NCBI RefSeq assembly: GCF_901933205.1
Contig: NC_044581.1
Coordinates: 11,964,001 to 12,028,000, forward strand
DNA: 64,000 bases
Direction: 5' to 3'
Source of the DNA: Camarhynchus parvulus
Taxonomy: Eukaryota; Chordata; Aves; Passeriformes; Thraupidae
A program made the position numbers and the translations under genes. Below the pieces are notes generated by a model that saw nothing but the letters and a program-made list of their open reading frames with translations, was not told where the DNA came from and did no database searches. This document shows positions 14,801 through 28,000 of the stretch, in pieces (position 1 is the stretch's first letter; each line of letters begins with the position of its first letter).

Positions 14801-15400
14801 TTGCTAAGGGATAATTAATTATTTAGGGTGCCATACTGTGTTTCTGGTTTGGGGTATTGTTTTCTCTTCCCTTCCCCCACCTGTGCAATGCTTGCTTTTT
14901 GTCAGCATCTTGTCTGTTTTGGCTGTTCTATCACCAAGTTGCTCAGAGATTCTTCACCAAGCCTCGGTCAGTTTATGTTTTCACTGTCCTGGTAATGTTC
15001 TACTAGATATTAAATTGCTACCAGGATATGCACTCCTCTTTTTTTCTTACATCAGCTGTGAATATGTTACAGCACAGGTCCCACTACAGAGCTCTATAGG
15101 AAGGTACCTACTCTTCACAATGAAAAATCAATTATTTAGTCATCATTTAGTTACCAACATATAGGATGGATGGGTTTATATGCTGAAGAAAATGTTTCAT
15201 TGCTCTGCCTGCCCTTTTATTAAATTAGTTTTCAAGCTTTGTGGTGGCCTGGATGCAGCATAGCTGACCCAATAACAAATTTGGGAATTCAACAAGGCAT
15301 GTTCCTGTTCTATTCTCTGGACTTCTTTTGTGAAGAGCATCCAAAGAGTCAATTCTTGCCCCATTATAAAGTTGCAACAAATCAATGTTCAATCACTGTG

Positions 15401-15434
15401 CAGTTGGAACAGTCTGGAACAGGCTGGAACAGGT
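15401..15434 (+). repeat. Three tandem 10-bp units (tctggaacag-like)
   Basis: ttggaacag, tctggaacag and gctggaacag follow one another. The last unit, ctggaacaggttg, resembles a stretch of avian CR1, but the sequence on both sides does not continue the CR1 pattern. Confidence 0.6.
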
Positions 15435-18400
15435 TGTCCTCCAGGGACTTGTCAGCTGATAGAAATATCTATAAAAAAGTTTTTTGTGAGGTTGCAATGG
15501 GAAGTCTGGATGGCTTCTTAGGAAATAAGTTATAATGCCATATTGACATTTTAGAGCTTTTCATTCACTTAAGTAAAAGTTCTTGGTATTCTTATTATCA
15601 AAGTACACATTTACTTGCTTTACAGAGTTTCTGCAGTGTTCCTTCTCTTTTTCACAGCCTCCTGGGACTTTCCCAGTACTGCACACAGCAGCCATAGGGC
15701 TGACCTAAGTGCCCTGTTCTTTGCCTGAAGACAACATTTGGACTAGAGGAAGTTGGTTTAGGAATGTTATCCCCTTCCCTGCAAGAATACAGTTAGAAGA
15801 CTCCAAATGCATCCATACTCCAGCTATTGCCAGCTGTCAGACGTCCCTTTGAGCCCTGAGCTCCCTGTAGCTGTTACAGCATTAAAGGAAAGGCACATTT
15901 GCTCTTCCATCCCACCAGAGCAGGCACACACCAGACCTCCTGAACAGAAGGGTCACACCAGCCTGTAACCAATGCTGATGTGGGAAAATGAAAAACAGTT
16001 GAAGGTGGTGCACTGTAAGCAAAGCTTCCTCTTTTTATAGCCATCAACTTCTAGTGAGCTAAAGAAATAAGCATGTTATTAGAAGATTCAATATCCATTT
16101 CACCACAAGAAACTCACAGAGCTGTGAAGTTTCTTGCTAACTGTTCATTCTTAGAGAGATGTACATTTTCCTAATACATCTGGAAATGTAAAAGAACACC
16201 CACAAGAATACCTATCATGTACTACCCAAGACATGTTGACAGCAAGCTTATTTTATATTTCTCTCCTCAGAAAAGCAATATACTGCTAATTCTATTGCTA
16301 CTGTTTCTTAAACCCAAGTGGATAGTATTGATTTGGGCAGTATCCTCAATATCATCCAAGTTTGCTTATCTACTCAATCACAATTTATGTATTTTCCTTT
16401 TGCAAAACTTATATCTCAATGAAAGATGTCCTGCTCATTTTTTGTTGGGGTTTTATTATTTTTTTAATGTTAAAGAATACTGCCTAACATGGGAAATGGA
16501 TGAAGTTTGGTGTCCTGATTTTGGCCATCCAGAGGAAACCAGTCTGTCTTTGAGTGAGCTTCCAAAGGCAAGATGTTTATATCACACCTTAATTTTGGCT
16601 CTGAGTGTAGGAGCCAAAGTAGGCACCTGGCCATGGGACTCTCCAGCACTTCAGCCCAGGTAACTTTCATGCTTCTACAGCATCTGACATGGAGTTCACC
16701 TGCTAGTGACTGACCCAGTGTTTAACAGCAATTCACCACTGGAAATAGTCTTTGAAATTCATAAATTCAAGGCAAGCCTGGTTTATGGGGACTGATAATG
16801 CTGTATTAGTTGCTGGAAGTTAATGAGGTCCTGTGTTTGAGTACAACCAGATTAAAATGAAAAACGAACCACATTACATTCTGTTTCGACAATTATTATC
16901 AGTTGGTTGTAATATAAATATGCAAATTTCTCAGCTTGAACTTTAACATCCTCTGTAGAGACCATTCATCTCTTTAAAGTATTAATTTAAGTTGTAAAAG
17001 GATCCATACATCATTGCATGTCATTTTGAAAACAAATATTAATCAATTTTACACTCTGAATTGCCACTGTGCAAGTGTAATGTCCATTATTTTGGAGCAA
17101 GTCAGTGGCAAGAAATTTACATATTCATTCTTGGCTTAAGAAATCATATGATAATACAAGTACAACACAAGAAATTCAAAAGACTTAAGACCTTATCATC
17201 ATCTATTCAATGGCAAAAAGCCTGCCTTTGCATTCTCAATGCATTGGTATGCAGATTAGGAATATGTTTCTCATTCCTATCAGTATAACCTTGAAAGCTG
17301 GTGACAGCTGAAGTGTAGTCATAAGTTTTCTCTTCCAACAGAAAAAACAGAAAGAAAAAGAGGCAACGAGTGTAAAGGATACAGCAATTTCAAGTTTTAT
17401 GATAAGCTTTTTGATAATGTATCTGACTACTTAGACTGTACTATGTGGGTATGTAGCTTGAAAGTGTGTTATGTCTAGATTTAGCTGGAATTGTAATTGC
17501 AAGTACATCTCTGCTGCTAAACTAAAGTTGATATTTCTGATATGGGAGTTAAACCTGTCTTTGTATTAGCTAACACTATAGGAAATAGTTGCAGGTGTTT
17601 GCATGTTAAATATTGTCAAGGACACCAATTTTGATCCCAGCTGTCTCCCAGAGAAAGGAGGCAGTTTCCAGTTGGAAAACAAGCAGCACCAGGCAAACCC
17701 TGTGCTGAAAGCCTTGTCCTTCTGAAACAAACTGAAGCCAAGTCTGCAGCCCAGGTAGTTTGCCAGTTTCTTCTGTGGGAATCATAGCTACTGGACTCTT
17801 GTTTTGCAGTCAGAATTGAAACAAGGACAGAAGGATAGGTTAGGTGAAGCTTTGCTAATGCTTTAAGTGTAAGTCCTCACTCAGCAGTGGCTGTTTTTTC
17901 TCAGGTTTGAGTGTGTCAGTGATGAAGGTGAATCCCAGCTGACGCCAATGAGAATGCTGATTCCACTTGAGAAAAGCAAATTGCTCCTCTAGATAGAGCT
18001 GGAGACTCAAAAGTGCCATTCCTGAGCTCCAGGATGACACATCAAGAAAAGAACAGCAGTGCAGGTATACTCCTCATAACTATCTCACCTTTGTTAATTA
18101 TGCAATAGCAGGTTCTGAGATAATTGGCCTGGCAGAGGTTATACATAAGCTCCCTCTAGTGGATTATTAAGCAGGAATTTCTAAAAGTACATCTTTGACC
18201 ATTTTCTGTCACTCCCCGTGCACATGAGACTGCCATAAGCACCAGGCTGTTCCATGGAGTGAGCTGTTGTTGTCTGGCCCTGCTGGCTGCCTCAGGAAAG
18301 TCTGTGAAAAAGTGCTGCCTGTACACCTGCAGTTCTAACACGAGGCAACTGCAGCACTTTCTGGCTGGGCTTGCTGTTCTTCACTCCTTGGCAGGGTCAG

Positions 18401-19155
18401 TTTGATTGCTGCTTCAGAATACTGATGTTTCTTAATCATCTGCCTTTGTTTTCTGGTTAAGTGAATGGGTGAATACTTTGCCACACATCCTCCATCAACC
18501 CAACACGTTGTGAGAGGAGTAGTACACACACTCTTTCACAAATTCATCATGAAAGCACAATCAGATCATTAGTACCTACCCTGCCCTTGCACAGGCTAAT
18601 TCTATATTCCTGAAAAAAGGTACACTTGGTTCCAGGGCTGTCTCTCTGTCCCCCTGGGTGTTTACTCAGACCAAAACTGCAAAGGCAACGTGCAAGACAC
18701 TCATGTTCCTTGTTTGCACAGTTCATGCAGGTCAGAGGAAAATCATAAAGAGGACACGTGCAAGTGGCCAGATTAAAATGCAACAGTACATCAGATATGT
18801 CAACTGGATTTAGGATTATAACAGACATGGAAGCAATTAGGGTATTTGCTAGTTCAAAATACTCACATGAATGAACCCACATTATCTTCTGAAAAGCATA
18901 ATAATATGTAATTGCAGTAACAATTCCTCTTCCATTATGTCCTAGACATCAACATTCTATAATATCCTGCACAACTGATTGCAGGCAAACCCTCAGTAAG
19001 AGAAATACTCCCAGATGTGGTAATGTCCCAACACTGCGGCTGCTACCTAATATTGAAGAATTACAGTAGAAATGTTTCAATAAGAAAGTAGAAGCATTTC
19101 AGTTTTTATGTGGCATAGATTGCCACAGACACTGCCAAGCAGCTTTATAGAGTTC

Positions 19156-19201
19156 TAAATCTTCATTCAATGCCCTTTTACATCATTTGAATGAAGATTT
19201 A
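19156..19201. repeat. Perfect 15-bp inverted repeat, 16-nt loop, intergenic
   Basis: taaatcttcattcaa (19156-19170) and ttgaatgaagattta (19187-19201) are exact reverse complements. The arms are AT-rich. It could be a hairpin RNA, a remnant of a small DNA transposon, or a recent fold-back mutation. No flanking target-site duplication is evident. Confidence 0.7.
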
Positions 19202-22200
19202 AGCCTCAATAAAACTTTCTGAGTGCTTGTGGCCATCTTTGCTGTATAGTAATCAAAGTGGGGTGCAAGCAGACGAATGCACTGTAGTGCTTCTAATGAT
19301 CAACACTATATCTAGTGACATTTTCCTTTGTAAGAGGAGCTGTCTTAAAGGCTGTTTTCATGGATGGTGCAGCAGTACACATGGAAACAGGCATTTATAT
19401 GCAGTTCTTATGCAATCCTTTAAAAGATTGCTTTGAGGGTTGTGAGGATTTTTGTTGCTTTTTTCCCCCTGTGTAATGTTAATTTGCTCTATAGCTATTT
19501 TGAATTAATTTATTATATGGAACATATTTGGGAAAAAAATAATAAAAAATAAATGAAAGCTAATAATCAGAGGGGGACTTTCCACAACACTACAGCTGCA
19601 TTTCCTTGTTTACTTATCAATCTCCTACTGTAATTAAGATATTGCAGTGCAATGAGTTGTGGCATTGAATTAGAAAACTCAAATGAAAATCAGCTTCTAG
19701 TTAAGATATCAGCTGGGAAATTCAACACATGCTGGTGCATAATCTCACACACAAGGTATGACTGAGTGGAATTTGAAAGAACCTTTACCGTGAAAAGATG
19801 CCATTGATGGAGTACATGTTTTGTTTCAAAAATATGGACACTCATTCAGGAAAACTTTGTAAAAGAAATAGCCAGTCAGTGAATTGTGAAGAGGATTTGG
19901 TGTTTGAATCCTCCTGCAGAGGAAGGTGTGGGACCATTCTGTGGATCTGAGCATCCACAAACTTCCACAAATGGAAAGTACAACTTCCCTCTTGAAGTTT
20001 AGACTCTCACCACAAAGTGTTTATTTTTCATTATGTTTACTTTACATAAAGGATTTCTGTTAATGATTAAAGTCTCTGAAATTGCTCCCCTTAAGCAGTT
20101 ATCTTCACAGAGGGATCTGTCTGGACCCATATAGCTCTGTATTAGAAATCTGGTGTAGAACTGTCTCTGTTAAATGCATTTTCTGGATACTTTGGCAACA
20201 TCATTCTTCCTATTGAAAAATAGTGAAATGCAAATTTTTATTGATAGGGATACTAAGAACATAATGTGGTAACTACTTTCTGTGAAGTATGCAATTGTTT
20301 CTGTGTAATCCTTAAAAGATAAAAAATAAAAAATATTAGAGGTAGATCTTATTTAGAGAAACTGAAGCTGCCAGCACTTTGTAAAAGCAGTACTACCAGT
20401 GTGAAAATCAAGCTCTGATTTTTTCCCTTAATTTTTAATAAGCATTTTAAAGAAAACCAAATGTGGAAATTGCTCAGCCCATCTCCTCTGGGGAGCCAAG
20501 CTGCTTCTGCTTCTGAAAAAGGCAGCAGCTGACCTGCAAGGGGAATGCACTGGTTACCAAGCCACTCAAAAATGGGCTCCTCACATGCTCATGATGGCAC
20601 TCTTCCAGGTTTTGTAAAAAGATTTCAGGTTTTACTAAATCAAATGGAGACAAGCTGATTCTTTGGCCTTGTTTTGGAGGAAATTGTCTCACTTCCAGTT
20701 CCTTTGTCAAGAGATGCAAAACTGGAGGAGCTCCATAGAAGAGAGACCCTCCTCAGAGCACCAGGGTGGGTGCCCGCCTTGGACAAGAAGGGGCAGAAGC
20801 AGCCCATCCTTGCCCTTGCTGGTTGCTGGCTCAAAAGATTAACACATTGACCTGAAGTCAAACTTAATGCTTCAAGTTAAACTATAGTTTTCAGCACATA
20901 AAATATGCATGATCTGAACTGTAAGGGAAAATGAAGGCCTTGTTCTCCAAAACACCATAGCCTTACCAAAATTTGCAGAGTTGTCTCAGCTTTCACCAGC
21001 AGAAAATCTCCAGGCTCAGTCTAGAGATTTGCAGCTGAAGGATCAGAGTAAAACAGAGTAAAACTCAGAAAAAGAGGTATATTTCCCTTTTGGGCTCAAA
21101 ATCAGAACGGAGTTTAACATAATTTCCAAATGATTGATCCCAAGCAATAGGTTAGGAGGGGGATGTTTTGAGCAATATTGTCCCTCACTTTCCCTTGTAT
21201 TTCTTTGTAAATAACATATTATCTATATTAAGGTAAACTGAATCTATTAGACAATTACCTAAGGGGATTGTGAAACTGGGGTCTGCATTATAAAGCACGT
21301 GAAGTTATGACAGCTGTGACCCCAGAGGAATCAAGGCTGAATAAAGACTGTCTCCATTGCAGACAAATGATGATAAAGTGATCCTTTTAGCCAGCAGTCA
21401 ATGGAACCTGACAAGGCCAAACCTCCAACTAATGAACAGCCCAACCTTTGCTACCAGGGAGATGTACTGAAAGTTTAATCTCAATAAGCATCAAAATACA
21501 TTTGGCCAAACATTTTTAACAAAAGAGTGGCACGTATCATTAAACAGCCGTGAAGTTAGATGAGTGAGGAGGAAAATAGGAGCATGGGGGTGTATGTTCT
21601 TACTGTATCACAGGTGCACAAAATTGCCTTGATAGAACAATATCTTATTTTTCTTCTAAAATTGAATTTCAGATGGTACCTACGTCACACAGACCTAATA
21701 ATACAGAAAGCAATTGTCTCAATGATTCCTATTAAATCTGTGCATTTCCAGATCCTTATAGAGTAATGTCAGTTACAGAACAATGTCAGGCTGACGGACG
21801 CAGCACAGCGTTAAAGAAAAAAAATCATGCACACAATAGGCCAGCTGCACATTAATAAATATGTAATGTTTGATTAAAAATATGGATCGTATTTTTCCCC
21901 CCAATTGCTGACTACCCCTAAGGCAGAAGATGTGATCTGGCTCCCACTGATGGGTTTATTTCTTGCTTGCTTTGAAAATACAAACTAAAATGTTTTCCTG
22001 TCCCAGCTGTTTCCCATTGTTCATGTTTATCAGCTCAAAGGGTGAACGGAGGAATAAAAAATACGCTCGCATTTCAAATGTGCCAGTCAGTCAATCTATT
22101 GTTAAAAGAAGAAAGCCTAATTGTCTGTGCTGGCAAACTTCTTTTTGGTGAATGTCCAGTTTTTAAGAAAAGCTATTCAGCTGTGCCATTTGTTTAATAC

Positions 22201-24960
22201 ATGCATAAAAAAGCACATAAAATCACAAGTTTTCTGTGGGATGGGATGGGGGTGGGGGAAATCACATTTCTAACTTATATCCTTGAAACACTCAAGTGGT
22301 GGCCTAAGTAGTAGTCCATAGATTACTTTTCTGGTTATTTATTGGTCTGAATTAGTGGCTTAAAGGAATTTTCGTGGAATAAGAGCTAATGCCCTAAGAC
22401 TGAAATTGTCCTTCTCCAAATCTTACATTTTACTTCTTTAAGAAGCAGCACTTCTTCCAGATTGCATGACCAATGCAGGGGCGAAAGTCTTCCCCAGTTA
22501 CATTCACAAGAGTTTTATGTTTTAATTTAAGCTCCTACTCTTCTTAATTTCTTCAGACCTCATACTAACACAAAATGGGAATCAGGATGGGGAGAGAGCA
22601 GGAAGTCCTTCCCTGCATAGGAGAATCTTCTGTTTGTCCCCAGCTCTTGTGACAATTACACAGCTGTATCCTGTCTTTGACTTGCTCTCCAGCTTGTCCT
22701 GGCAGTGCTACTCTTCCAGCTTTCTAACCAAGCCCAGTTAATCAGAACTGACACTCATTTATGCCATGCAAATGAGCAAATATTTAACTCACAGACTACT
22801 ATATTGACCAGGACTGTGTTAGTCCATCTTTCTGTGGCTAGTGCAGTTTTTCTTTGAAAGCCTTTTGAGGAAAGGGTCATGTTTAGTTCCTCAGTTGTAC
22901 CCGCACCAAGTGCAAAACATTCCTACAATCTGATTTTTTTTAAAAAATCGTAATATAACAAATTAGATTTTCTAGTTTTTTCTTCTTTTTGATGGGGGAA
23001 GAACAAAGTAAGTGGCATTGTCATCCAGCTATCACCCCCTTGTGACACTGAGATGTCACTCACAGCAAATTGTACAGATCTTTCTTCCATGAGGAGTTCA
23101 ATAACTCCTCGTGACATCTAAATTACCATTCCTGGGTGTCTGGGTTAACACCTCACGGGAATGAATAAGGCAATAAGGTAATTGTCCCAAGTGCTCTGAA
23201 CATCCAAGTATCTGCTTTGGTCATCCTGGGCTTATATTTGCCTGGAAGTTTGGGAGCCACATACTTCCTAAAATTGGCAATTGAGCATCTGGGGATGAGC
23301 TACCTCACCCACTAAGGTGAGGATTGGGATCTTTCTAAATCTGCCTTTATTAAAAGTTACTGGCACATATTAATGTACTTCATACTGGAAAGCACAGGGA
23401 GCCCAACCCTCACCTGCACCCCATGACCAGCCATTTCAGAAGCTTCACTGACTATTAATTCATTGATTTGGTAGAATAAAAATTACACAGAATTATTCCA
23501 GAGAGGGTAAAACAAATGGAGAATTACTAAAATAAAAAATTGACATGCAGGTGGAAGGGAAGCAGTCAGGGAGATGCCATGTGGTTGAATTTTAGCAATT
23601 TATTTGGAAGACTTCTGTCTTTGTCCTAGGGATTTGTTAAGTGAAACAGCAGGCACACAGCTGTGGCAGGACAGTGCACCCTGGGACAGCAGACATCAGG
23701 TGAAGGGCCCCCAGGGGACAGTTTGGTGACCAGAGAAGCAAACAGATGGGAAAGGGTGCAAGAGGGGCCTGCAAACTCTCCTGAGGAAGTACCAGACCTC
23801 TGCAGTTCTCCAGGAGCTCCAGTGCTGGAGCTGCTGTAAACAGATTCAGTCTCTTTCTGTTTGTAAAAATTATGGACAACAGTGTTCTCTTCTGCAAACC
23901 ATTCATACTGCCACAGCTGGACAACAAGCAACAGGGAATTCTGGAGATACACAGGGCAATTTCTTTAAACCCACTATTAAATTGTAGACTTCTCCATTAA
24001 GGATGAAGAAATATTTTGGTTTAAATTTGATAATCAATGATCTGCTTAGAAGGCTTCAGTTAGCAGATACGAACTGTTCATCACATCAAATCTACCAGAT
24101 CTGGGCAGATTTTGTTGGTTTTTTTTTTCCAAGAAAAGAAACCGAATTAAAAAAAAAAATAGCAGCCTAGAACACTTAGGGCTTGATCCAATCTTTGCTT
24201 ACTAGGATTTCTCTGCAGTTGGTATGGTAATATAACGTTAGGAAATGTCTCAAGATCTGGTAAAGCACAAAGCAGTGGCTCTCCTGAAAACACACTCATC
24301 ATTACACTGATTTATACAAACTGAAACTCTGGCTGTTGCTGGCTGGGATGTTCCAGCAGCAGAAATCCAGGACAGATGTCCATTGTCCTGTGATTTGTGC
24401 CATCACTTGCCGCAGTCAGTGCAGACATAAAACAAGAACAGATCCAAGCGGAACGGGGGTCTTCGTGTGTGCTTGGGCCCAGGTCAGAGAGGAGCAAATT
24501 GGGACTCACCTGTCAGCCAACACCACCAACGTGAATGTGCCTTCCCAATCCAGCAGAGACCCCCTGGTTTGTCACAGGAAATGGCAAGTCCATGAGATCA
24601 GCAAGTGCTGTAAATTGTTACTCCTCCAGCACCATTCTGGCACAGGTTCTGCAGGCACAAACATGAAATGGTGAGCCTACATGGAATTCACTGACCTTCC
24701 AAAGCAGAGAGGAGTCTGGTTATGAGTTACTATTTATTAAGTAATTATTAGCTATTTTTAAGCCTTGACTATTCCAAAACTGATCCATAGGTTCAAGTCC
24801 AGCTCCTACTAAGAGCATTCCAAGGTAAATCCCTGCCTGAATAAATGGCACCTTTTTTTAGCCAGACACTGTTTTCCAGTAGGGGAAAAGAATTCTTTTT
24901 CAGCTGATCCTTCCTTGGTTTAAAAGAATATTTATTCACAATACTTCATCCTTTAATTAT

Positions 24961-25046
24961 TTTTCTTTTTTTTCTTTTTTTTCCTTTTTTGTGTGGTTTG
25001 TTTTGTTTTTTGGGTTGTTTTTTTTTGTTTTTTTTTTTTTTTTTTT
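24961..25046 (+). repeat. Poly-T / T-rich tract
   Basis: About 86 bases of T runs broken by single C or G, ending in a run of more than 20 T. It could be the A-tail of an old minus-strand retrocopy, but nothing gene-like follows at 25047 onward. It may also be an expanded simple repeat. Confidence 0.85.
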
Positions 25047-28000
25047 GTAAAAAGAGGTAATTTTCTCAGTATGAAGCTTTTCTGTATTCTTTGTCCTTTG
25101 GGAGACAAAATAATTGGAAAGACTTGGCAGAATTAGTAATATTCTTCAACTTGTAATTGTCTAACATCTTAGTGTTCGAGATGGAAAATCAATACATTAT
25201 GATGTGCCCCAAGCCAAATTAATATAATGTTAACATGGTGGTTTGAAACTGTTTGAAATGCCTGTTTGAAATCCTGCATATCTACGTCTAGTGATTCAGA
25301 AGCTCGTAGCAGAGGGTGGTTGGGTGCCCTATCTTCCTGGATAAATCTGTCTCTTCCTGGCTCTTTGCTGTATTCACTCTGTCAGGCAGGCAAAAACTTC
25401 TGCTGTGACTCATTTTCCTTCAGTGGCCCAGAGCTTTTCAAAGAATTCTGAAGGAGACAAGAAAACACCATGCATTGATTAACAGACCACATTCACAATA
25501 TCTTTTTTAAATTATATTTAGCAGTTTCTCCTGTAATATAAACTTCTTTCAAAAATAGCACTCAGTACAGGATGAGGCATTGGGACAGACAGTTCAGGCA
25601 CTATTTTATTACCATAACAATTCCCTGCATCTGACATACTCTCCATGACAACATCCATACTATCCACTGTACAACAATTTTGCACAACAGAATTTACACC
25701 CTAGACCAAAATTTTGAATTGAACTGTAATGTACTATAAATAAAACACTGTCACATCTCTTTAAAATTTAAAATATGAAGTGCAGCATAGCAGGGGACTT
25801 CTGAATGTAATTAGCACTAATGCAGGTCTCTTTGAAATCAAGAAATCTGTTTTCCTATAGATCTGCTTCATCCCTGATTGTGTTCTTAGACTTAGGTAGA
25901 ATGCAGCAAATGAAGCCCATGTCATGCTTTGTATCATTTTCCTACTGCCATCAGGAAGTGCAGTTTTCATATAGGCTTGTGGACCATCTGTTAGATATGA
26001 AATGTGCTGAGGGCTAAAAAATCACTGTTTTTCTTGGCTTCTGTGCTGCTTTCCTTGTAGATAGCAGGCACTGTTTTGTTTTGTGCAATATGCTATAGTA
26101 CCTTGCAGTAAGAAGAACAATTAATTTCCTCAGAAATCATGGCCATGCACCCAAAGTGAAGACTTCTGACATTCCATAATAGGTGTTATGTATAGTGGGT
26201 GTCAAGATCTGCCTAGATATGCTGATAATGAGCCATACTTTTGAGAAGTCATAATCCATCATTCTTCATTTAGAAAATCAGATCCATCAGCCTGTCATCA
26301 AAATGTCATAACCCATTGATCTCACATTGCAATCAAGGAATCTTGACTCTTATTAATGGCATTCAGTTATGCCAGGAACATCAGCAATCATTTTATCTTT
26401 TATGATAATTTTATCATTTTAGTGGTATCATTTAAAACACTGAAGTTAGTGACTAAATCCATTCATCCTTTTCTTAATCCCCATTAATAGTTACTACCAA
26501 CTCTAACATGGCTGTTTTAAAACTTCAAATTATTTTAGATCCAATATGATCTGCGTATGGAAATAAATAAGAAAAAACACCTGTGAGTCAGAAAGACCTG
26601 AGTGGATTGAATTTCCTTCTGGGGGTCATTCTACCTCTGCTCTCATAGTTGGTGATGTCAACACAATCTTCTAAAGAAGTTACTTCCTGTTATCTCAGTG
26701 CTGCCCATCTGTTATTCCTGTATCTCCCGATGACATGTCACCAGTGGTAGTGACAATTTCTTATCCACTGCTGTCAGAAAAAGAATAGCTTAGGAGCTTG
26801 GAAACAAATTTCAAACTAAAAGTTGCTTTGAAGTTTGATCTGCTATTCAGTGAAGCACAGTGCAGAAGAAATAGTAAACATGTCAAGATAAAGGAAGGAA
26901 AAAAGGGAGTGAGAACAGTGGAGCAGGATAGAGATGAGCTGCATTTGCATACATTTCCAATGTGCCTTTCAGGCACAGATACTTAAGAGATGCATAGCCC
27001 TGTTGCCACGGGGGATTTTAATCTGTGGTTTAGGAGCAGGGAACATACATTGTCTGGTTGAAGTAATTGTTGAAGACAGAGACTAATCTTTTTATTTTTG
27101 GGACATTTTCTGTGATACAGGATTTTACAGCAAAAGTCTTCCAATACATGGGAATAGTCAGGACTCTTCTGTTAATGCTAAAAGGATTTGTTCCCATTTT
27201 CACTTTAAATTTTACAAATCTAAAATTACTATATGATTCAGAGGAAAAAATGGTCACAGCAGAACACTATACAGCATGTGATTATTTTCAAACACATTAC
27301 TTTTAATAAAATCAAACAACCCCATGGAAAGTTTCATTTTTGATAAACAGTTATTTCCTAATAGCAAAGTATCCAAATGGGAACTTTTACCTGGTCTAAT
27401 AATTGCAAATTAACTGGGATCAGGTTTGCAAAGTCCTAGGAGCCCACTCTTGGCAGCCAGCTCCCTGCAAGGCTCTTCCTCACAGCAACAAGTTTGCCGA
27501 ATCAAGCCCTTTGTTTGGATCAGTGCTCATCCCTTCAGGCAGAGCTAATTGGCTAATTCAATCACACTGGCTATTTAATTAATAAGGAAGCCCAAAATTC
27601 CACATGAGATGAAAGGATGAAGAGCCCAGGAATGACCCTTGATAATAATAAAAGATAATTACAAGCAAGAATTGCATTATTCAGACTTTGTTATTGACAT
27701 GATAAGCACTGCCATATGCCACGCAAGCTGTGATATGCACCCTACTGCTCTGAGGTGCCACTGCTCGCTGCATTTCCATGAAAATGTGCCTTCAGGTGAG
27801 GAAATGAACACTGTGAAACTAGAAAAAACCAAAACTTCCCAGCAGTAATGAGGGGAAAGCAGCCTGGCCACTTGGTTACCTGTGTTCAGGTAGAGCAGTA
27901 GCACTTTTAAGATTCATTTTTCCATTTAGAAAAACCAGGGATCTGAAATACCAGCTGCATCTTGAGGGTGCTGCATGGGGAAAAAACCCAATCTGTTGTA

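Larger units (their letters stand above)
11898..24960. other. Gene-free flank, segment 2
   Basis: No gene recognised. The frame at 12393-12941 (182 codons) shows no domain and no homologue I recognise. Apart from the hairpin at 19156 and the triple 10-mer at 15401, I see only unique AT-rich sequence. 16850-17000 and 21640-21820 look enhancer-like but are weaker candidates than the block at 30950. Confidence 0.6.

Noticed and set aside
15401..15434. CR1 fragment at the triple ggaacag repeat
   Set aside because: Only one 13-base stretch resembles CR1; the following bases do not continue the consensus, so it was kept only as a short tandem repeat.
24961..25046. Poly-T tract as the tail of a processed pseudogene
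   Set aside because: The sequence after it, where a reverse-strand gene body would be, shows no coding similarity or target-site duplication I can see.
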